DNA of 64,000 nt from Hemerocallis citrina (GCA_017893485.1 CM030366.1:72451469-72515468); one strand, 5' to 3'. Shown: positions 36,651 through 48,832, numbered from the stretch's first letter. Numbers and translations: made by a program. Notes: generated by a model not told the origin, from the sequence alone.

Positions 36651-36747
36651 CTGTTACATGAAGAATGATACTCAATCTCCAATTATTCTCAAAATAAAAG
36701 TTTACTTATTACATTGATTAAAAATAAAAATTAAAACTCTTGCATAC
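36651..36747 (-). other. Putative intron between gag and protease, element B (97 nt)
   Basis: On the - strand it starts GTATGCAAGAG and ends CTTCATGTAACAG. It is AT-rich with several stops. Its removal joins SEDVIQ-G to IVLINGIKAKVLFDTG in frame at phase 1, the same position as in elements A and C. Confidence 0.7.
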
Positions 36748-37793
36748 CCTGGATCACATCTTCTGAGTTACCCGCATCCTCCTCGGTTAATGCGAACACT
36801 CGCCCTTGACTCTGGAATTTACTTCCACCTGGACCATACTTTCTCAACTATGGACAATAAGGCTTAGAATGTCCCGCCTGCCCACACTGGAAACAAGTCT
36901 GCTTTGCCAACGTAGGACATGCTGACCTGTAATGACCTGCCTCCTTGCAGTAGTAACAAGTCACTTCCTGAGTTGTAGGTGCCTTCTGCACTGAACCACT
37001 GAACTTGACTTGCTTCGCTAGGAATCACTTCCCACTCTGACCTGATGCTGGCCTCTTGTTCCTATTCCAGGTCTCTTACTTCTTCTGGAATTGGTCCATG
37101 TCTTCCTCCGTCATAGCTGCTCTCCTGACCAGCTTGTCGAACCTCCTTATGCCTAACGGAATCATTCTCGACCTCAAATTTGGCCTCAAACCCTTCTCAA
37201 ACTTCTTGGCCTTCTTCGCCTCGTCAAATATCAGCTCTGGTGCATACCTCAACAGCTGAGCAAACTTGGTCTCATACTCTCGTACGGTCATGCTGCCCTG
37301 CTGTAGATTCAAGAATTCGGTCGCCTTCTTCTCCTGAATATCCAGGGGAAAGAAATGATCCCTGGATTCTTCCAGAAAGGCCTCCCAAGTCATTTGCTGG
37401 TCCCCCAAAGTTCTCTTTACCGTTTCCCACCAAACACCAGCGTCCTTTTCCAATTGCATAGTGGCCAACTTCACCTTATTGGCTGTCGGAGTTTCTGAGA
37501 CCTCGAAGATTGTCTCCATCCATCTAATCCAATCATCAGCTTCGTTTGGATCAGAATGCCCCTTAAACACTGGCGGGCCTCATCCACTTGAAGGACTCAA
37601 TCTGCTTGATGGGATCGGCGTTAACCAATCCTGGTCTAGCTCCATGATTCTGATTTTGGTTCTGATTCTGAGCCAAATTAGCTGCCATTAGTGCATTCAA
37701 AGTCTGATACATTCTGGCAAATTCAGCCTTGAGATCAATTCCAGTTCCTTGGGAACTTCCAGCTCCATCACCATTGTTACCAACCTAGGATCT
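36748..37793 (-). pseudogene. gag, element B (start codon lost, frameshifted)
   Basis: It is homologous to 29345-29863 but complete at the C-terminus. The ATG has become ATT and an in-frame TAG follows within seven codons. An extra G near 37578 shifts the frame before KGHSDPNEADDWIRWMETIF. The body reads QGSMTVREYETKFAQLLRYA and RPNLRSRMIPLGIRRFDKLV. Two intact CCHC knuckles follow on the - strand (CYYCKEAGHYRSAC near 36957 and CFQCGQAGHSKPYC near 36894), and the acidic end runs into the intron. Confidence 0.88.
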
Positions 37794-38024
37794 AGGCCCA
37801 ACAATTCTGAATACTGCAAAATAAGGGAAAAGTTAGAGTACCACAACATCACTCATATTCACATCAATACCCTTTGGCAAAACCTCAACTGTACCCCAAA
37901 AGGAAAACATCATGTTTCAGTTCTATGTGATACTAACTCTCTAATATCCACACCTAGGTACTCACGCTCTAGTGTCCACACCTAGGTTATTTTTATACCA
38001 TGTTTATTATTACTATTGAAGCAT

Positions 38025-38036
38025 GCTCTGATACCA
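38025..38036 (-). promoter_or_regulatory. Primer binding site, element B
   Basis: The reverse strand reads TGGTATCAGAGC, five bases from the LTR at 38042. Confidence 0.92.
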
Positions 38037-38041
38037 ATCTC

Positions 38042-41000
38042 TGTTGTGCCCCGAATTTCTAATATAATATCTTAGAAAATGCGTGGCACAATTCCCAGCA
38101 TCAACTTCAAATGTAATATTAAACAAAGTCAACACCAGTAAAATTTTCAATTTTTATTTCAATAATCATTTTCATAGCACAGCGGAATACAATATACCTT
38201 AATCACAATTCTCTTTTCTTTACAACACTTTCTTTTACAATTACATAAGTCATTATATCACTTGAACTCAAGCATCCAAATTCGAGCTATAAGAAATTAC
38301 CTGTAAAATATGAGGCTAGAGATAACCCTAACCCCCAAAACTAAAGGAGTCAGCCATAAAGGTGTAAGTGACATAAAAACAAACAACATAAGTTAAGCAT
38401 AGATTCATAAACAACATGTAATAAACCAGAATACATAAAATGAGACGTAGTAAGAAAAAATGAAAACATCAAGTGAAACTAACTAAGCGTCAAGTGTAGA
38501 ACACAGGAAACCACATGCATAAAACCAAGTCAAGAAAACACAAGTCTATATGCTGACTCTCTAATGCATACTTGTCGAAGTCTACGCATCCCACTCTACA
38601 TAGGTTCGGTGCAATCCCTTAACGTCTCCACATTATAGGGTTTAATCCCCCGCTATGAAACTAATCCTACTACGATGACTACTACGAGATAAAGGTAAAC
38701 TGTGAGTATTAGCCCATGCCCCGATAATTCCGGAGGTCAATCTCTATCCACAAATAATTCCGGAGACTATTTCACTCACACCTAGAAATCTTCGAGAATA
38801 CCCCACACCACAAGTAATGGCACCTCATCACACGAATACCACGTGTGCATCGCCTCGACCCCGATAATTTCGGAGATCAATCCCACACCACAGGTAATTC
38901 CGGAGACTATTTCACTCACACCTGGATAATTTCGGGGATTATCTCGCACCGTATGCCATACTGAGGTCCATAACCCATGTTCTCGTTCATTATATCACCA
39001 CTAGTGCCTGTCCTTTTTCAGTTTTTAGGTTATTTAATTACTTGACGAATCTCCTAGAGATGGTGTACCCTACCGGACTTAACTCAAACAACTGATCGAC
39101 TAAATACCTCAACAGGCCCAAACATAAATATCTCAACTGCCGGTATACTAAGATCACACGCACCCTCTAGAGACTCACACTCAAATATCCAAACCATTCT
39201 TCCAATACAAATTGCTGAGTCAAAACAACTTGAAAACATATGTTCAGTAGAAGATAAGGTATAGAATAGTAAGTTATAGATTAAGACATTTAGAGATTAA
39301 ATCATTTGATAGAACATTCAAAAATATAAAGATACATCAGTACCAGTCGACTATAGACAAGCGTAAGTCGACTGTGCAGAAAGAGAATTCCATGGTTTTT
39401 AAGAAAATAATTCTAAGTATAGCAGTCGACTATAAAGGGTATAGGTCGACTGTCCAGAGAGAAAAATTACAATAACTTTGAGAAAATAATTCCAGGTGGT
39501 ATCAGTCGACTGTAAAAGTTATCAGTCGACTGTCCAGAACGAGATTTCAAGAAAAACTAGAGAACATTGTAGCTGGGTCGTGTCGGTCGACTGTATAGTC
39601 ACACCGGTCGACTGTCGACCTACAGACTGCATACTTTGGGTTGTGCACATTTCAACCGATACGTAGTTTTACTTTATGACAACGATTTTGAAAAGCTTAT
39701 TTCTTATACGATCAAATAAAACTTGTAGGACATATAATAGTCCATAAAACTAAATCAAAACTACTTGAATTTATAAAAATAGAGATTTTGTTGATTTCTT
39801 TCGATTAAAACATGGATTGTGCATATAGTCAAAATAGAGTTTCTAAAAAAATTTTGATCACTGAAATAGTTTCATATTCAGATCCAAACCATATAAATAT
39901 CAAAATCTCAAAGAAAATCCCCAATTTGGGTATATTTCCTCAACTCAACTAAATTTCCAATTTTCAATTTTCATGTCATGATCTCTTGATTCATACTTTT
40001 CCTTTCAAATTCCTCAAAACTGAATTACTACCACAACTCACAACCATACTCAATTGATAACATCACCATATCAAATTTGTGTTCAACAAATACTCCAAAG
40101 TAATAAAAGTCTCATCTTTATTAGGTTTATGCATAAAACCTACCATATTCAGTCAATTCGGTCAATTTAACATTAATCCAAAAGAAGTAGACTGCCTATG
40201 ATCTCCAATGGGTCATTCATCATTCTCGAATTACACACATACAATTTTATTTACAACAACTAGGGTTTCACAAGATCTAATTTTTAATTCATCCATCCAA
40301 CTCATCATGTACATATTCATACTCAAAACCCTAAACCTGCTTTCTAGTAGATGAAATTTAACATCCAAGATCAATCAAACATTCATATCATTCGCATACA
40401 ACATACACAAAAGAAAATAAAACACAACAAATCACTCACATACAACATGCACAAAGAAAATAAAACACAACAAATCACTCACCTCGAATGAAGCAAATCT
40501 GGTAAGGAACCTTTCTTTGGCGAAATCCAAGATCCTCTCCTTCAATCTCCAAGAATAATAAAACCTTTGTGTTGTGCAGCGAAGCGAAAGACGGCTGCAC
40601 TCCACCTCTTTTAAATACCCGGGATAGGAGAATTAGGGTTTTTAAATACATTTACAAAATAACCCCTTGAAAATATAACTTTACATAAATAGATCCCTAT
40701 ACTTGGAAACTTGATAAAATCAATTAAATTGAGATTTAAAAGCAAAATAAACTCCTTATTTCCAGTTGGCACTGTTTGAAAAGTTCAGAAAATAGTATTG
40801 CACTTTCACCCCTCAAAATGACAATTTTGCAAAAAGATCCTTCTTTTTCGTAATATTTGCAAATAGATCCAATTAATATCAGAAAAATCTAGAAAAATTA
40901 TAAATAATCTCAAATAATAAATGATGATTTTTCATAAAAAATTTTGGCTTTTGAACATCTCAAGAAAATATTTGCACGTGTTTTGCACGTGTAAAAAGAT

Positions 41001-41083
41001 AATTCTCCAGAAAATATTTATTAAATCTCCAAAAATTCATTTATAAAACTTTAAAATTATATTTAAAAATATGGGGTACTACA
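38042..41083 (-). repeat. LTR of element B (right copy; 5' LTR in element orientation)
   Basis: On the + strand it starts TGTTGTGCCCCGAATTTC and ends ATGGGGTACTACA. The paired GTCGAC array is at 39343-39625. A likely TATA element on the - strand is GGGTATTTAAAAGAGG near 40607-40622, which would give a U3 of about 460 bases and a long transcribed R-U5. Confidence 0.92.
39343..39625. repeat. Array of AGTCGACT palindromes in the element B LTR (copy 2)
   Basis: It has the same order and spacing as 31400-31690. Here the site that is CAGTCGATTGT in copy 1 is intact, while another has changed to GGTCGACTGTCC, so single sites mutate but the array persists. Confidence 0.85.
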
Positions 41084-43990
41084 AAGGGAGCCCCAAAGAA
41101 AACGTGCACACATCATCGGCGAAAAGAATCGCGGAATGCAAAGCCCTCAGCTCATCACGAACCACTCTGCCGGTGGAAGCGAGATAGCTCAAGGCCACTG
41201 GGAAGTCAGCACCACTAACCAAAAAAAGAAACGAAATAGCCCAAGGCCACTGGGAAGGCGACACCACTAACACCAGAACATCCACCAAACCAAACAAAGA
41301 AACAATCTAGCAGACGCAGCACAACCCCAAAACAGAAGAAGACAAAAAGGACCCAGACCAAGCGAGCAGGCGCTAAGCACACTGATGGGGAGGGAACAGA
41401 CATCTCACATGTCGGAAGAAATACGAAATGAGGACAGAGCGCAGAGACTAGCTAAACTGCTAAAGCTGCAAAAACACTCGCACCATAGATCAGCGAACTC
41501 TAGCAAAGATCCCACCCGAAGAGGGGCAGTACCAAGGCCACCTCCTGAGGGAGAAAAACATGGTAAGGAACAACGACGGCATGAATCCCTAAAAATAAAT
41601 GCTCAATATCGACGCCATAAAGAAGGCGGCCGTAGAATATTCCGATAACAAAACATAAGGAAGATAATAGTTAACCGAGGGCATAGAACCAAGAGCTAAG
41701 CCCAGCACAACCAAAAAGCCAGCGTAGTAGTGATGGGAACTGCCATTCAGAACAAGAGGACTGAACCAAAAAACAAAATAGTCCAAATAGCTCAGGGTCT
41801 CAGAGGCAACAGCCCCGTGAAAACAAACACACTGCTAAGCCTGCAGAAAAGCATCAATGCAACAAAAGCCAGTAGAGACACAGCCAGAAGAACATAACAA
41901 TACAGCTATAACGATTAAAAATAACATACATTAAAGGCAGTAGCCAAAGAAAAGAAGAGGATGCCAAAAGAAAGGCTCAAAATCACCCAAAATATCATCC
42001 AGCCATACAACCCTGACAAGGAAATGGATCCATCTAAACAGCACAAACAAACCATCATAGCCAAATACCTTAGACCAGAACAAACAAGGAAGAAGAACAC
42101 AGCCCAAAACTGTCGGCCTTAACCAAATCGACCCAAAAGGACAGCCGAAAAGAGGGCAAACATCCACCACAACAACACCAGGTCTGCAAAAACAAGGGGA
42201 GAGAGTACAAATTAGACATATACAGGAATACTAAGATTAAATTATAGTCGAACGAAACAAAATAATTGCCTCATCCAGGCAACTTAAATGCAAAGCTTCC
42301 ACTTTATCATACGATAAAGTGGACAACCAGAACTTAGCGAAAAATAAAAACTCCTCGATAATGCTATCAATCGATGAGGCGGAGTGATTAAAAATACGAT
42401 TATTTCGTTCTGACCAAATAACTCAAATGATGACCATAATAGAGAAGCTCCAAGATTTACGAAATTCTTTTTTGAGAGAGTGAGTCCTCCAACAAGATGA
42501 AAAATCACAGGGGATATGAGGCACTTGCCAGGCAATAACATTAATCATCCATAACAGTTGAATAAAGGTACACTTAAGAAAAAGGTGATTCACGTCCTCA
42601 TGAACAGAGGAACATAATGCACAAGATTGACCTAAGGCCAGGTTCATCTTGTTAAGGACATCAACAGTATGAAGTTTGTTGTTAAGCGCTAACCAAGTTA
42701 ATATTTTAGCTTTGAGAGGGGCACAACTAGTCCATAAGAACTTAGCACACGGGGAGTAGATACCCCCGAAATTATAGTCCATAAGAACTTAGCACACGGG
42801 GAGTAGATACCCCCGAAATTAAGGAAGTTATAGAAAGATTTAACCAAGTAATGACCAGAGCTGGTCCATCTCCATTTGAAATCATCTATGGGATGCCAAG
42901 GATAAAGGTTGAGACAGCTGAAGAGCTCATGAAGGTCGTTCATAAGAGGAGAAGATAGAACGCACGTGAAAGGAATTGACCAAAATTTTTGGTTATTGAA
43001 AAGAGTAACATAATATTCCACCGAGGCAGAGGAATTGGATACTAACTGGTATAACGAAAGGTAAGCATAAGCTAACTTGAGATTACTGAACCAATGGTCT
43101 TCCCAGAATTTGGTCTTAGAACCAACAGTGCACACGTGTGCTAAACCACACCGGAACAGACCGACTACTTTCCAGACTCCCTTCCAGAAAGAAGAGGCCT
43201 TGCGGAAGATGGGAAGTGGGAAATCCCACATCTTACGACGGGAGAAACAATTGAGAGAGATAAGACGAACTCATGGTAGTTGATCATTTTTAAGAAATCT
43301 CCATAACCATTTACTTAGAATAGATAAGTTTTGGTGCCTGAGATCAAGGACCCCTAAACCACCAGCTGCCTTAGAAGTACAAATCAACTTCCAGCTGCAA
43401 AGGTGAGTGCCAGCTTTATAAGAATCAGCACCAGACCAGAAGAAGTTCCTTCTGATTTGGTCGATCCTCTTAATTACCCAAGAAGGGAGGTAAAAGAATG
43501 ACATCATATATAAAGGGATAGAGGAGAGAACGAAGTTAATAAGGATGGTCTGCCTCCTCTCGATAGGTGTTTACCAGACCAACAGTTAAGTCTATATTCA
43601 ACTTTTTCGATCATCAACACCCAATCCGATTTATGAAGCTTCCTTTATCTCAAGAGGATACCAAGATAATAGATCGAAAACGAGGTCGAGGCGTAGTTAA
43701 AAAATTGCGCAATTTCCGATTGACGGTTAAAAGACCCTCCAAGCCACAAAACCGTAGACTTTTAAAAGTTAATGGCTAAACCAGACGCACTTTCAAAAAC
43801 ATAGAGAAGTAACTTAAGGTTATGTAAGGAGCATCCGTCGGGTTTCGCAAAGATAATGGTGTCGTCGGCGTATTGAAGGTTCAATACGCCTCGATAACTT
43901 TGAGAACCCCCCAGACCATCTATAACATTGGCCTCCCAAGCGTTACGGAGTAACTTACTAAACACATCGGCCCAGAAAGACTTTTTAAAA
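41084..43990 (-). pseudogene. L1-type LINE, 5'-truncated and broken
   Basis: Reading from 43990 down: the end of the RT palm with LQYADDTIIFAK (the YADD catalytic box), then YLGI-type thumb motifs, LPSWVIKRIDQIRRNFFWSG and GGLGVLDLRHQNLSILSKWL, then the zinc-binding zf-RVT region (AKILTWLALNNKLHTVDVLN, CALCSSVHEDVNHLFLKC). Endonuclease and the first half of RT are missing. Stops and shifts occur throughout. About 1.1 kb of 3' untranslated-like sequence extends to 41084, where element B begins, so the poly-A end is not seen. LINEs move by target-primed reverse transcription. Confidence 0.88.
42729..42822. repeat. 47 bp tandem duplication inside the LINE
   Basis: AGTCCATAAGAACTTAGCAC starts at 42729 and again at 42776; the two units are identical over their length. 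It falls at the start of the zf-RVT region and duplicates the FGGIYSPCAKFLW coding stretch. Confidence 0.9.
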
Positions 43991-44839
43991 GCAACAACAA
44001 ATAGAACCTTAAGAATTTTATTATTTTCAAATACTTTTTACCAAGTTGATCAACAAGAGTCCTTCACTAGGGAGGTCGCTGTTCTTATGATTGACTCCTT
44101 TCCAGAGCAGAGCATACATATCATAACTGACATTACTGAAGGCCCAACACTTTCAAAAATCAAAATCATCACATCAGTATATATAGAGTCGAACTCTAAC
44201 TTGTTACACTTACTCAAGAAATAAACAACAATAGATTTTCTAATCTTTTCAAGGTAAATCAGTTCTCCGAATGGAGGAGTAGGGAAGGAGGTGTTGATGT
44301 GGTGGTGGTTTGGCGGGTGTATACTGTTATAAAAGTTTATTGATTGCCCGACACGGGGTAGGGTTCAAGTTGGTCCGACATTCGTGTCCAGAGGGCGCTG
44401 GTCCAAGATTTGCATCCAAGGACGCATGAGAGAGAGCCTTCCAGCTTGCTTTCTTACCAAGCAAAGAAAGAGAATATTATTTATACCCTTCTAGTTCTTA
44501 TGATTTTTCTATTATGGATTAAAATTTCTCAACCCATTTTCTCCCATCAAGTAGCTTACACAGGGATATAATTTTTCATTCACCCCATAACCATTTTGAG
44601 CAAGTAAAAATACGATTTTGATGTACTAATGAAGAAGACAAAAATCCATAAAAATTTCTCACTAATATATAGTGGATCGTAGTAAAAAATTGCGTCAAAA
44701 TTGGTTCATAAAATGATGTTAAAATACTCATTTTCCAACATACAGTATATAAAAAGAAGGGTGGGTGCGTTGGGGGGAGAAGATGGAGCATTTTGCAATT
44801 ACTAAAATGTAGCCGAAGCTTAGTCGTGCTTAGTCGTGC
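43991..44839. other. Unassigned sequence between the LINE and the Tat element
   Basis: A 60-codon stretch at about 44041-44223 on the + strand reads FYQVDQQESFTREVAVLMID and onward, without a family I recognise. A GC-rich patch (44340-44440) contains CCCGACACGGGGTAGGG. The Tat 5' LTR and primer site are expected here but not identifiable. Confidence 0.35.
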
Positions 44840-45954
44840 TGACCGGAGGCCGCCACCCCAACGCGACCCGGCCGGATGAGCTCCGGTCACCCGCCGTGAG
44901 TTCCAAGACTTTCAGAACGAGATCCTGGAAGCCATCTTAGGGATCCCTGTCAACCAGACACTCCACTTCTTACTCGAGATCGGATGTCGGAGCCAGTGCA
45001 TCTCGCGGCCTAACTGGCCCACCAGAACATGACGAAGACATCCTGCGACGCATACAAGAAATGGAGAACCGCCTCGACCACTTTGGCAAGGGCGGCCTGA
45101 GGTTGACCCAGGGTCATAGGCCGACCCGAGCTCCTTTCTCCGCCTCAATCCTACAAGCAGAAATACCCCGAAATTTCTGACCTCCCCAGTTCGAGACCTA
45201 TGATGGCGAGGGTGATCCTGCCGATCACATGGAGGGATTCAAGACCCTCATAATGATTCACAGCGCTTCGGATCCCCTCCAATGTCGTGCCTTCCCTGCC
45301 ACCCTCCGGGGTCTGGCTCGGGAATGGTTCTCCAAGCTCGTCGCTGGCTCGATCTACTCATTCGATCAACTAGAGACCAATTTTCTGGCCCACTTTGTGA
45401 CCAGCACGAAGGCTGAGAAGATGAGCGCATCTCTACTGGACCTCCGACAGAAGGAAGGGGAGTCACTTCGACAGTTCGTCCGGAGGTTCACTGCAGAGGC
45501 GATGTCTGTCTCCTCCCTCGACGCTGGGGTCGCCTCGGTAGAGTTCCGACACAACGTCCGGTACGGCCAGCTGAAGGGGTCCTTGGCTAAAAAGCCTCCC
45601 CTCTATTTTCCTGATCTTCTCAATTGGGTCGAAAAGTACATTCCGGCCGAGGAGGCCCTAAATTCCGAGGACGCCAAAGAGGTCCCGGGGAAGGGGAAGC
45701 ACAAGGCCGATGAGGAAGAACCAGCCAAGAAAGTTCCAAAAGACGGGACCAGCATGAAGAGGGTCCCTCCGATCCCGCGCTTCGAGAGGTACACACCACT
45801 GACACAAAATATGTTGGACATCCTCTTAGCGATCGAGGACAGGGACCTCGTTCAGATGCCCCCTCGACCAACCAGCAACAAGAAAGGGACCAACGGTTCT
45901 ACTTCCGTTTCCACCAAGACAATGGGCACGACACTGACTACTGCCGTGCCCTAA
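44840..45954 (+). pseudogene. Tat-type gypsy gag pseudogene
   Basis: The conserved retrotransposon Gag block is clear: FETYDGEGDPADHMEGFKTL, then LQCRAFPATLRGLAREWFSK, YSFDQLETNFLAHFV and KEGESLRQFVRRFTAEA. An in-frame TGA at 45178-45180 precedes it, so the open part is 45229-45954. A lysine/glutamate-rich region follows (KGKHKADEEEPAKKVPKDG). The zinc-knuckle-like end is lost by frameshift after 45900. GC content and codon use are higher than in the flanking elements. Gag makes the particle. The Tat call rests on the DPADHMEGF and CRAFPATLRG signatures (family knowledge). Confidence 0.85.
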
Positions 45955-46148
45955 AGGACGAAATCGAGGCCCTCATCCAATGAGGGTATCTCTGGGAATT
46001 CACCCAGGAAGACGCCCGGGACCGAAGGGACACCAAGAACCGTAGGCCTTCTCCTCATCCTCGCACCCCCAAATAGCGTCCCGAGCGGGACCCGGAGCCC
46101 GAAGAGACCGGAGGCTAGGCCATTCTGTATTGCATCCAGGGGGGGCCT

Positions 46149-46675
46149 ATGGGAGGGGATTCTAGCACTTCCCGCAAGGCGTTCATCCGAGAGGTAAAGG
46201 CCGTCCGAGACCTCCCTACCCCCGAGGTCCAGCAGCTCCCTGTCTCCTTCTTGGGGGAAGACCTGGGGGGGTCCGGCTCCCGCACTGCAATGCGCTCATC
46301 ATCAGCCTCGTCAAACAACGAGGTCCGTCGGATCCTCGTGGACAATGGGAGCTCGGTGAACATCCTTTTCCTGGAAGCGTTTGAGAACCACAAGCTCCCC
46401 AGAGATAAGCTGGAGCCAGCCGAGTACACCCTGCACGGGTTCTACAGCATCCCAGTACCAATAGAAGGGATCATGACTCTGGATGTCACTGCCGGTACGA
46501 CCCCCCACAGACGGATCGAGTCGATGGACTTCATGGTTATGAGCATCAAAGCGGCTTACAACGCCATCCTCAGCCGACCAGGGCTCTGCTCCCTCTAAGT
46601 TGTTCCCTCGGCATACCACCTGAAATTGAAGTTCCATACCGAGTCAGGTGTCGGGGTCATTTGGGGGAACTAAGA
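46149..46675 (+). pseudogene. Tat-type protease remnant
   Basis: The reading contains SFLGEDLGG and EVRRILVDNGSSVNILF. The Tat protease normally has VDxGSSxDILF at this place; here the Asp-Asn-Gly form keeps the catalytic Asp. It continues through YNAILSRPGLCSL and, after a stop at 46597, AYHLKLKFHTESGVGVI in the next part. No full frame remains. Confidence 0.8.
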
Positions 46676-46859
46676 GTCAGCACGATCGTGCTATATGACG
46701 GCAGTCGGGAGCAATGTGTTTTCCCTAGATGCCGTCAAACTGCAACCCGAGGGGAGCCAACCAGAGCCCGAACCCGTGGACGAACTATAAAAAGTCTCGT
46801 TCGAGACGGGAGACAAGTCAAAGTGGTTCCGCGTGAGCTGCTCCCTCGCGCCCGACTTA

Positions 46860-47027
46860 AAGTTTGACATGATCGGCTGCATTAGCCGCAACGTTGACCT
46901 CATCGCATGGAAGCCATTCGACATGCCCGGGATCTCTGAAGACCTGAGCATGCACAGACTAAGCGTGATCCCTTGCTCAAAGCCGATCATCCAGAAGTGA
47001 CGTAAGTTTGCCCCGGAAAGGCAGCAG
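46860..47027 (+). pseudogene. Start of Tat-type reverse transcriptase, left of the element C insertion
   Basis: NVDLIAWKPFDMPGISEDLS then HRLSVIPCSKPIIQK, a TGA, and RKFAPERQQ correspond to the segment just before RT in Tat elements. The line is cut at 47027 by element C and resumes at 62327. Confidence 0.82.
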
Positions 47028-48582
47028 TGTAACGCCCCGAATCCCAAATACACTGAATTCGAGATGTTCTACAGGATCTTTTCACTTTCTTTAGTACACT
47101 TTTACAGGGAAATAAAAACTTTTCATCATACATCAGAGTTTACATCATAATTACATCTTTCTTTTGCACAGCGGAAGTAAAATACAACAATTTGATACAA
47201 ATACAACGGCATAATGTAATCTTTAAGCATCCATCCTCTTTAATCTTTAACATGATATTTACCTGCATATAAGACTGTGGGTACGTCAGTTTATTCAACC
47301 GACGAACATTATACACGGCCGTCCTCGCTTTGCCGGAAATAGTATAACTTAACATTTCATATTTAGCAAACACAAACTTGTCACATTTCAAACTAAAAGG
47401 GACTACCCTATTGATGTCGTGTTGTGATTGTGCACTTAGTCCTTAATGCAGTTTATTATGTTACATGACACTAATGCGCACTTGTTCGGATTCTATGCAT
47501 CCCATACTACATAGGTCCGAGGGCAAGCCCTTATTCGTTCTTCATCTTGATAGGGTTCAATCCCCCGTTATGTTTTAAACTACTATGTAACTACGGTAGT
47601 GTCTTAGATGTCCTATGATCTATGAGCCCATGTCCAGGCAGCCTGGAGGGGAATCCCACGCACTGTCACGACGCATCGAGCAGGCAACCTATGGACAATT
47701 CAGCCTCCGCCATGGAACAATGGCACCACCCATAGCCACTCGAACATCCCACGAGCGTCGCCACCGGGACGATAATTCCGGAGTAGTGCCCACGCACTGT
47801 CTTGACGCATCAAGCAGGCAACCTGTGAATCGCTCTCACACCGCTATCCGTTGGCCCTCATACTCATGTTTTTCTTCTACTTTCATCACATCTCCACTAT
47901 GTACTAGTCCTTAGTTTTTATTTAAAAATCATGAACAAAATAATCACTAGAGTTAGCCTCTCCATCAACCGGACTTATTCATTTGTTTCATCATGACCAA
48001 CCTTGGTCTAATTTCAATTCAATTCATTTTTCTCAATGCCGGGGAGACTTAGCTACTCTATTTCAAATTTCATTTCACAATCTTTAACTCCTGACAATTT
48101 CCATGTCGAGTTTCATACTCATTCTTTTTCAATTCATGATTACACTTTATTCACAAGTCCACGATGAATACTTTTAATTCACGAGTTCATAATGAAAACA
48201 ATTCATGCTTATAGCCAACAATTTCTTTTCCTCTTTCATAAAATCATGGTTTTAATTTCATAACTATACATGAATTTATACAACTTCATAAAATCACATT
48301 TCAACCTTCATATTTCATATCTTGCACAATACTTATAATAAAAATAAATAAAATCATGTCACGCCACAAGCACTTATGCCAATTACTTTATAATAGCCTA
48401 TCTTTATAAGTTATAAAAATCCACAAGTGTATATCTCATAACCAAAGCTCCATTTATGTTTTTTATTCACAAACCATATTGTATTTCATTCTAAAAATAC
48501 CCAAATCACTCTTATAAAATTCCTTGTATTTTTATGAGAATTACCATATTTATTTCATAATTTTTGGACTTCAAAAACACCC

Positions 48583-48675
48583 AAAAAAATATTTTTTCCA
48601 ATATGCCGAAGGCAAGAATCGAACCAGGCGCCACACCAAGACAGCACAGAGCCCGACCACTAGGCCGATCGCTGT
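48583..48675 (-). ncRNA. tRNA-like module 1 in the element C LTR (polymerase III-type promoter)
   Basis: On the - strand: A box-like GGCCTAGTGGTC (48655-48666), 30 bases on a B box-like GGTTCGATTCT (48615-48625), then a T7 run (48583-48589), which is a polymerase III terminator signal. Stem pairing is poor, so it is not a working tRNA gene. Copies occur at about 57590-57678 and 60592-60681. Confidence 0.55.
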
Positions 48676-48745
48676 TCACGTCATAAGAGCGACTGGGGTA
48701 TATTTATACCCTGAGTTCGCTGCTTACTGTTTTTAGGGTAATTTT

Positions 48746-48832
48746 AAAAAAAAAAGTGTTCGGCCTGGGATTCGAACCGTGCGACACAGAGAAGCCAACC
48801 GGGGTCCCAACCACCTGAGCCACTGGCTCAGG
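48746..48832 (-). ncRNA. tRNA-like module 2 in the element C LTR (polymerase III-type promoter)
   Basis: On the - strand: A box TGGCTCAGGTGG (48811-48822) fits the TRGCNNAGNNGG consensus. B box GGTTCGAATCC (48768-48778) fits GGTTCGANTCC exactly, and a T10 run follows (48746-48755). It lies about 80 bases upstream of module 1 in the element direction. Copies occur at about 57752-57834 and 60752-60838. Confidence 0.6.

Larger units (their letters stand above)
30100..41083 (-). mobile_element. Element B: Ty3/gypsy chromovirus, decayed
   Basis: LTRs at 30100-33142 and 38042-41083 (3.04 kb each) flank an internal region read on the - strand: primer site 38025-38036, gag, putative intron, protease, RT-RNase H, integrase with chromodomain-like tail, polypurine tract at 33143-33158. 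Beyond the left LTR a second primer site and partial gag follow (29345-30094), so the locus is LTR-internal-LTR-partial internal. Multiple stops make it inactive. Sequence motifs are close to element C, so both belong to one Tekay/Del-like group. Confidence 0.88.

Noticed and set aside
44041..44223. Possible viral or host exon
   Set aside because: The translated sequence resembles nothing I can name with confidence, so I did not call a gene.
47140..47391. 83-codon - strand frame repeated at 55664 and 56081
   Set aside because: It repeats only because the LTR segment repeats; no family resemblance and no sign of coding selection.
48746..48832. Functional tRNA gene
   Set aside because: A and B boxes and the T-run are present, but acceptor and T stems pair poorly and there is no clear anticodon stem; kept only as a tRNA-like module.
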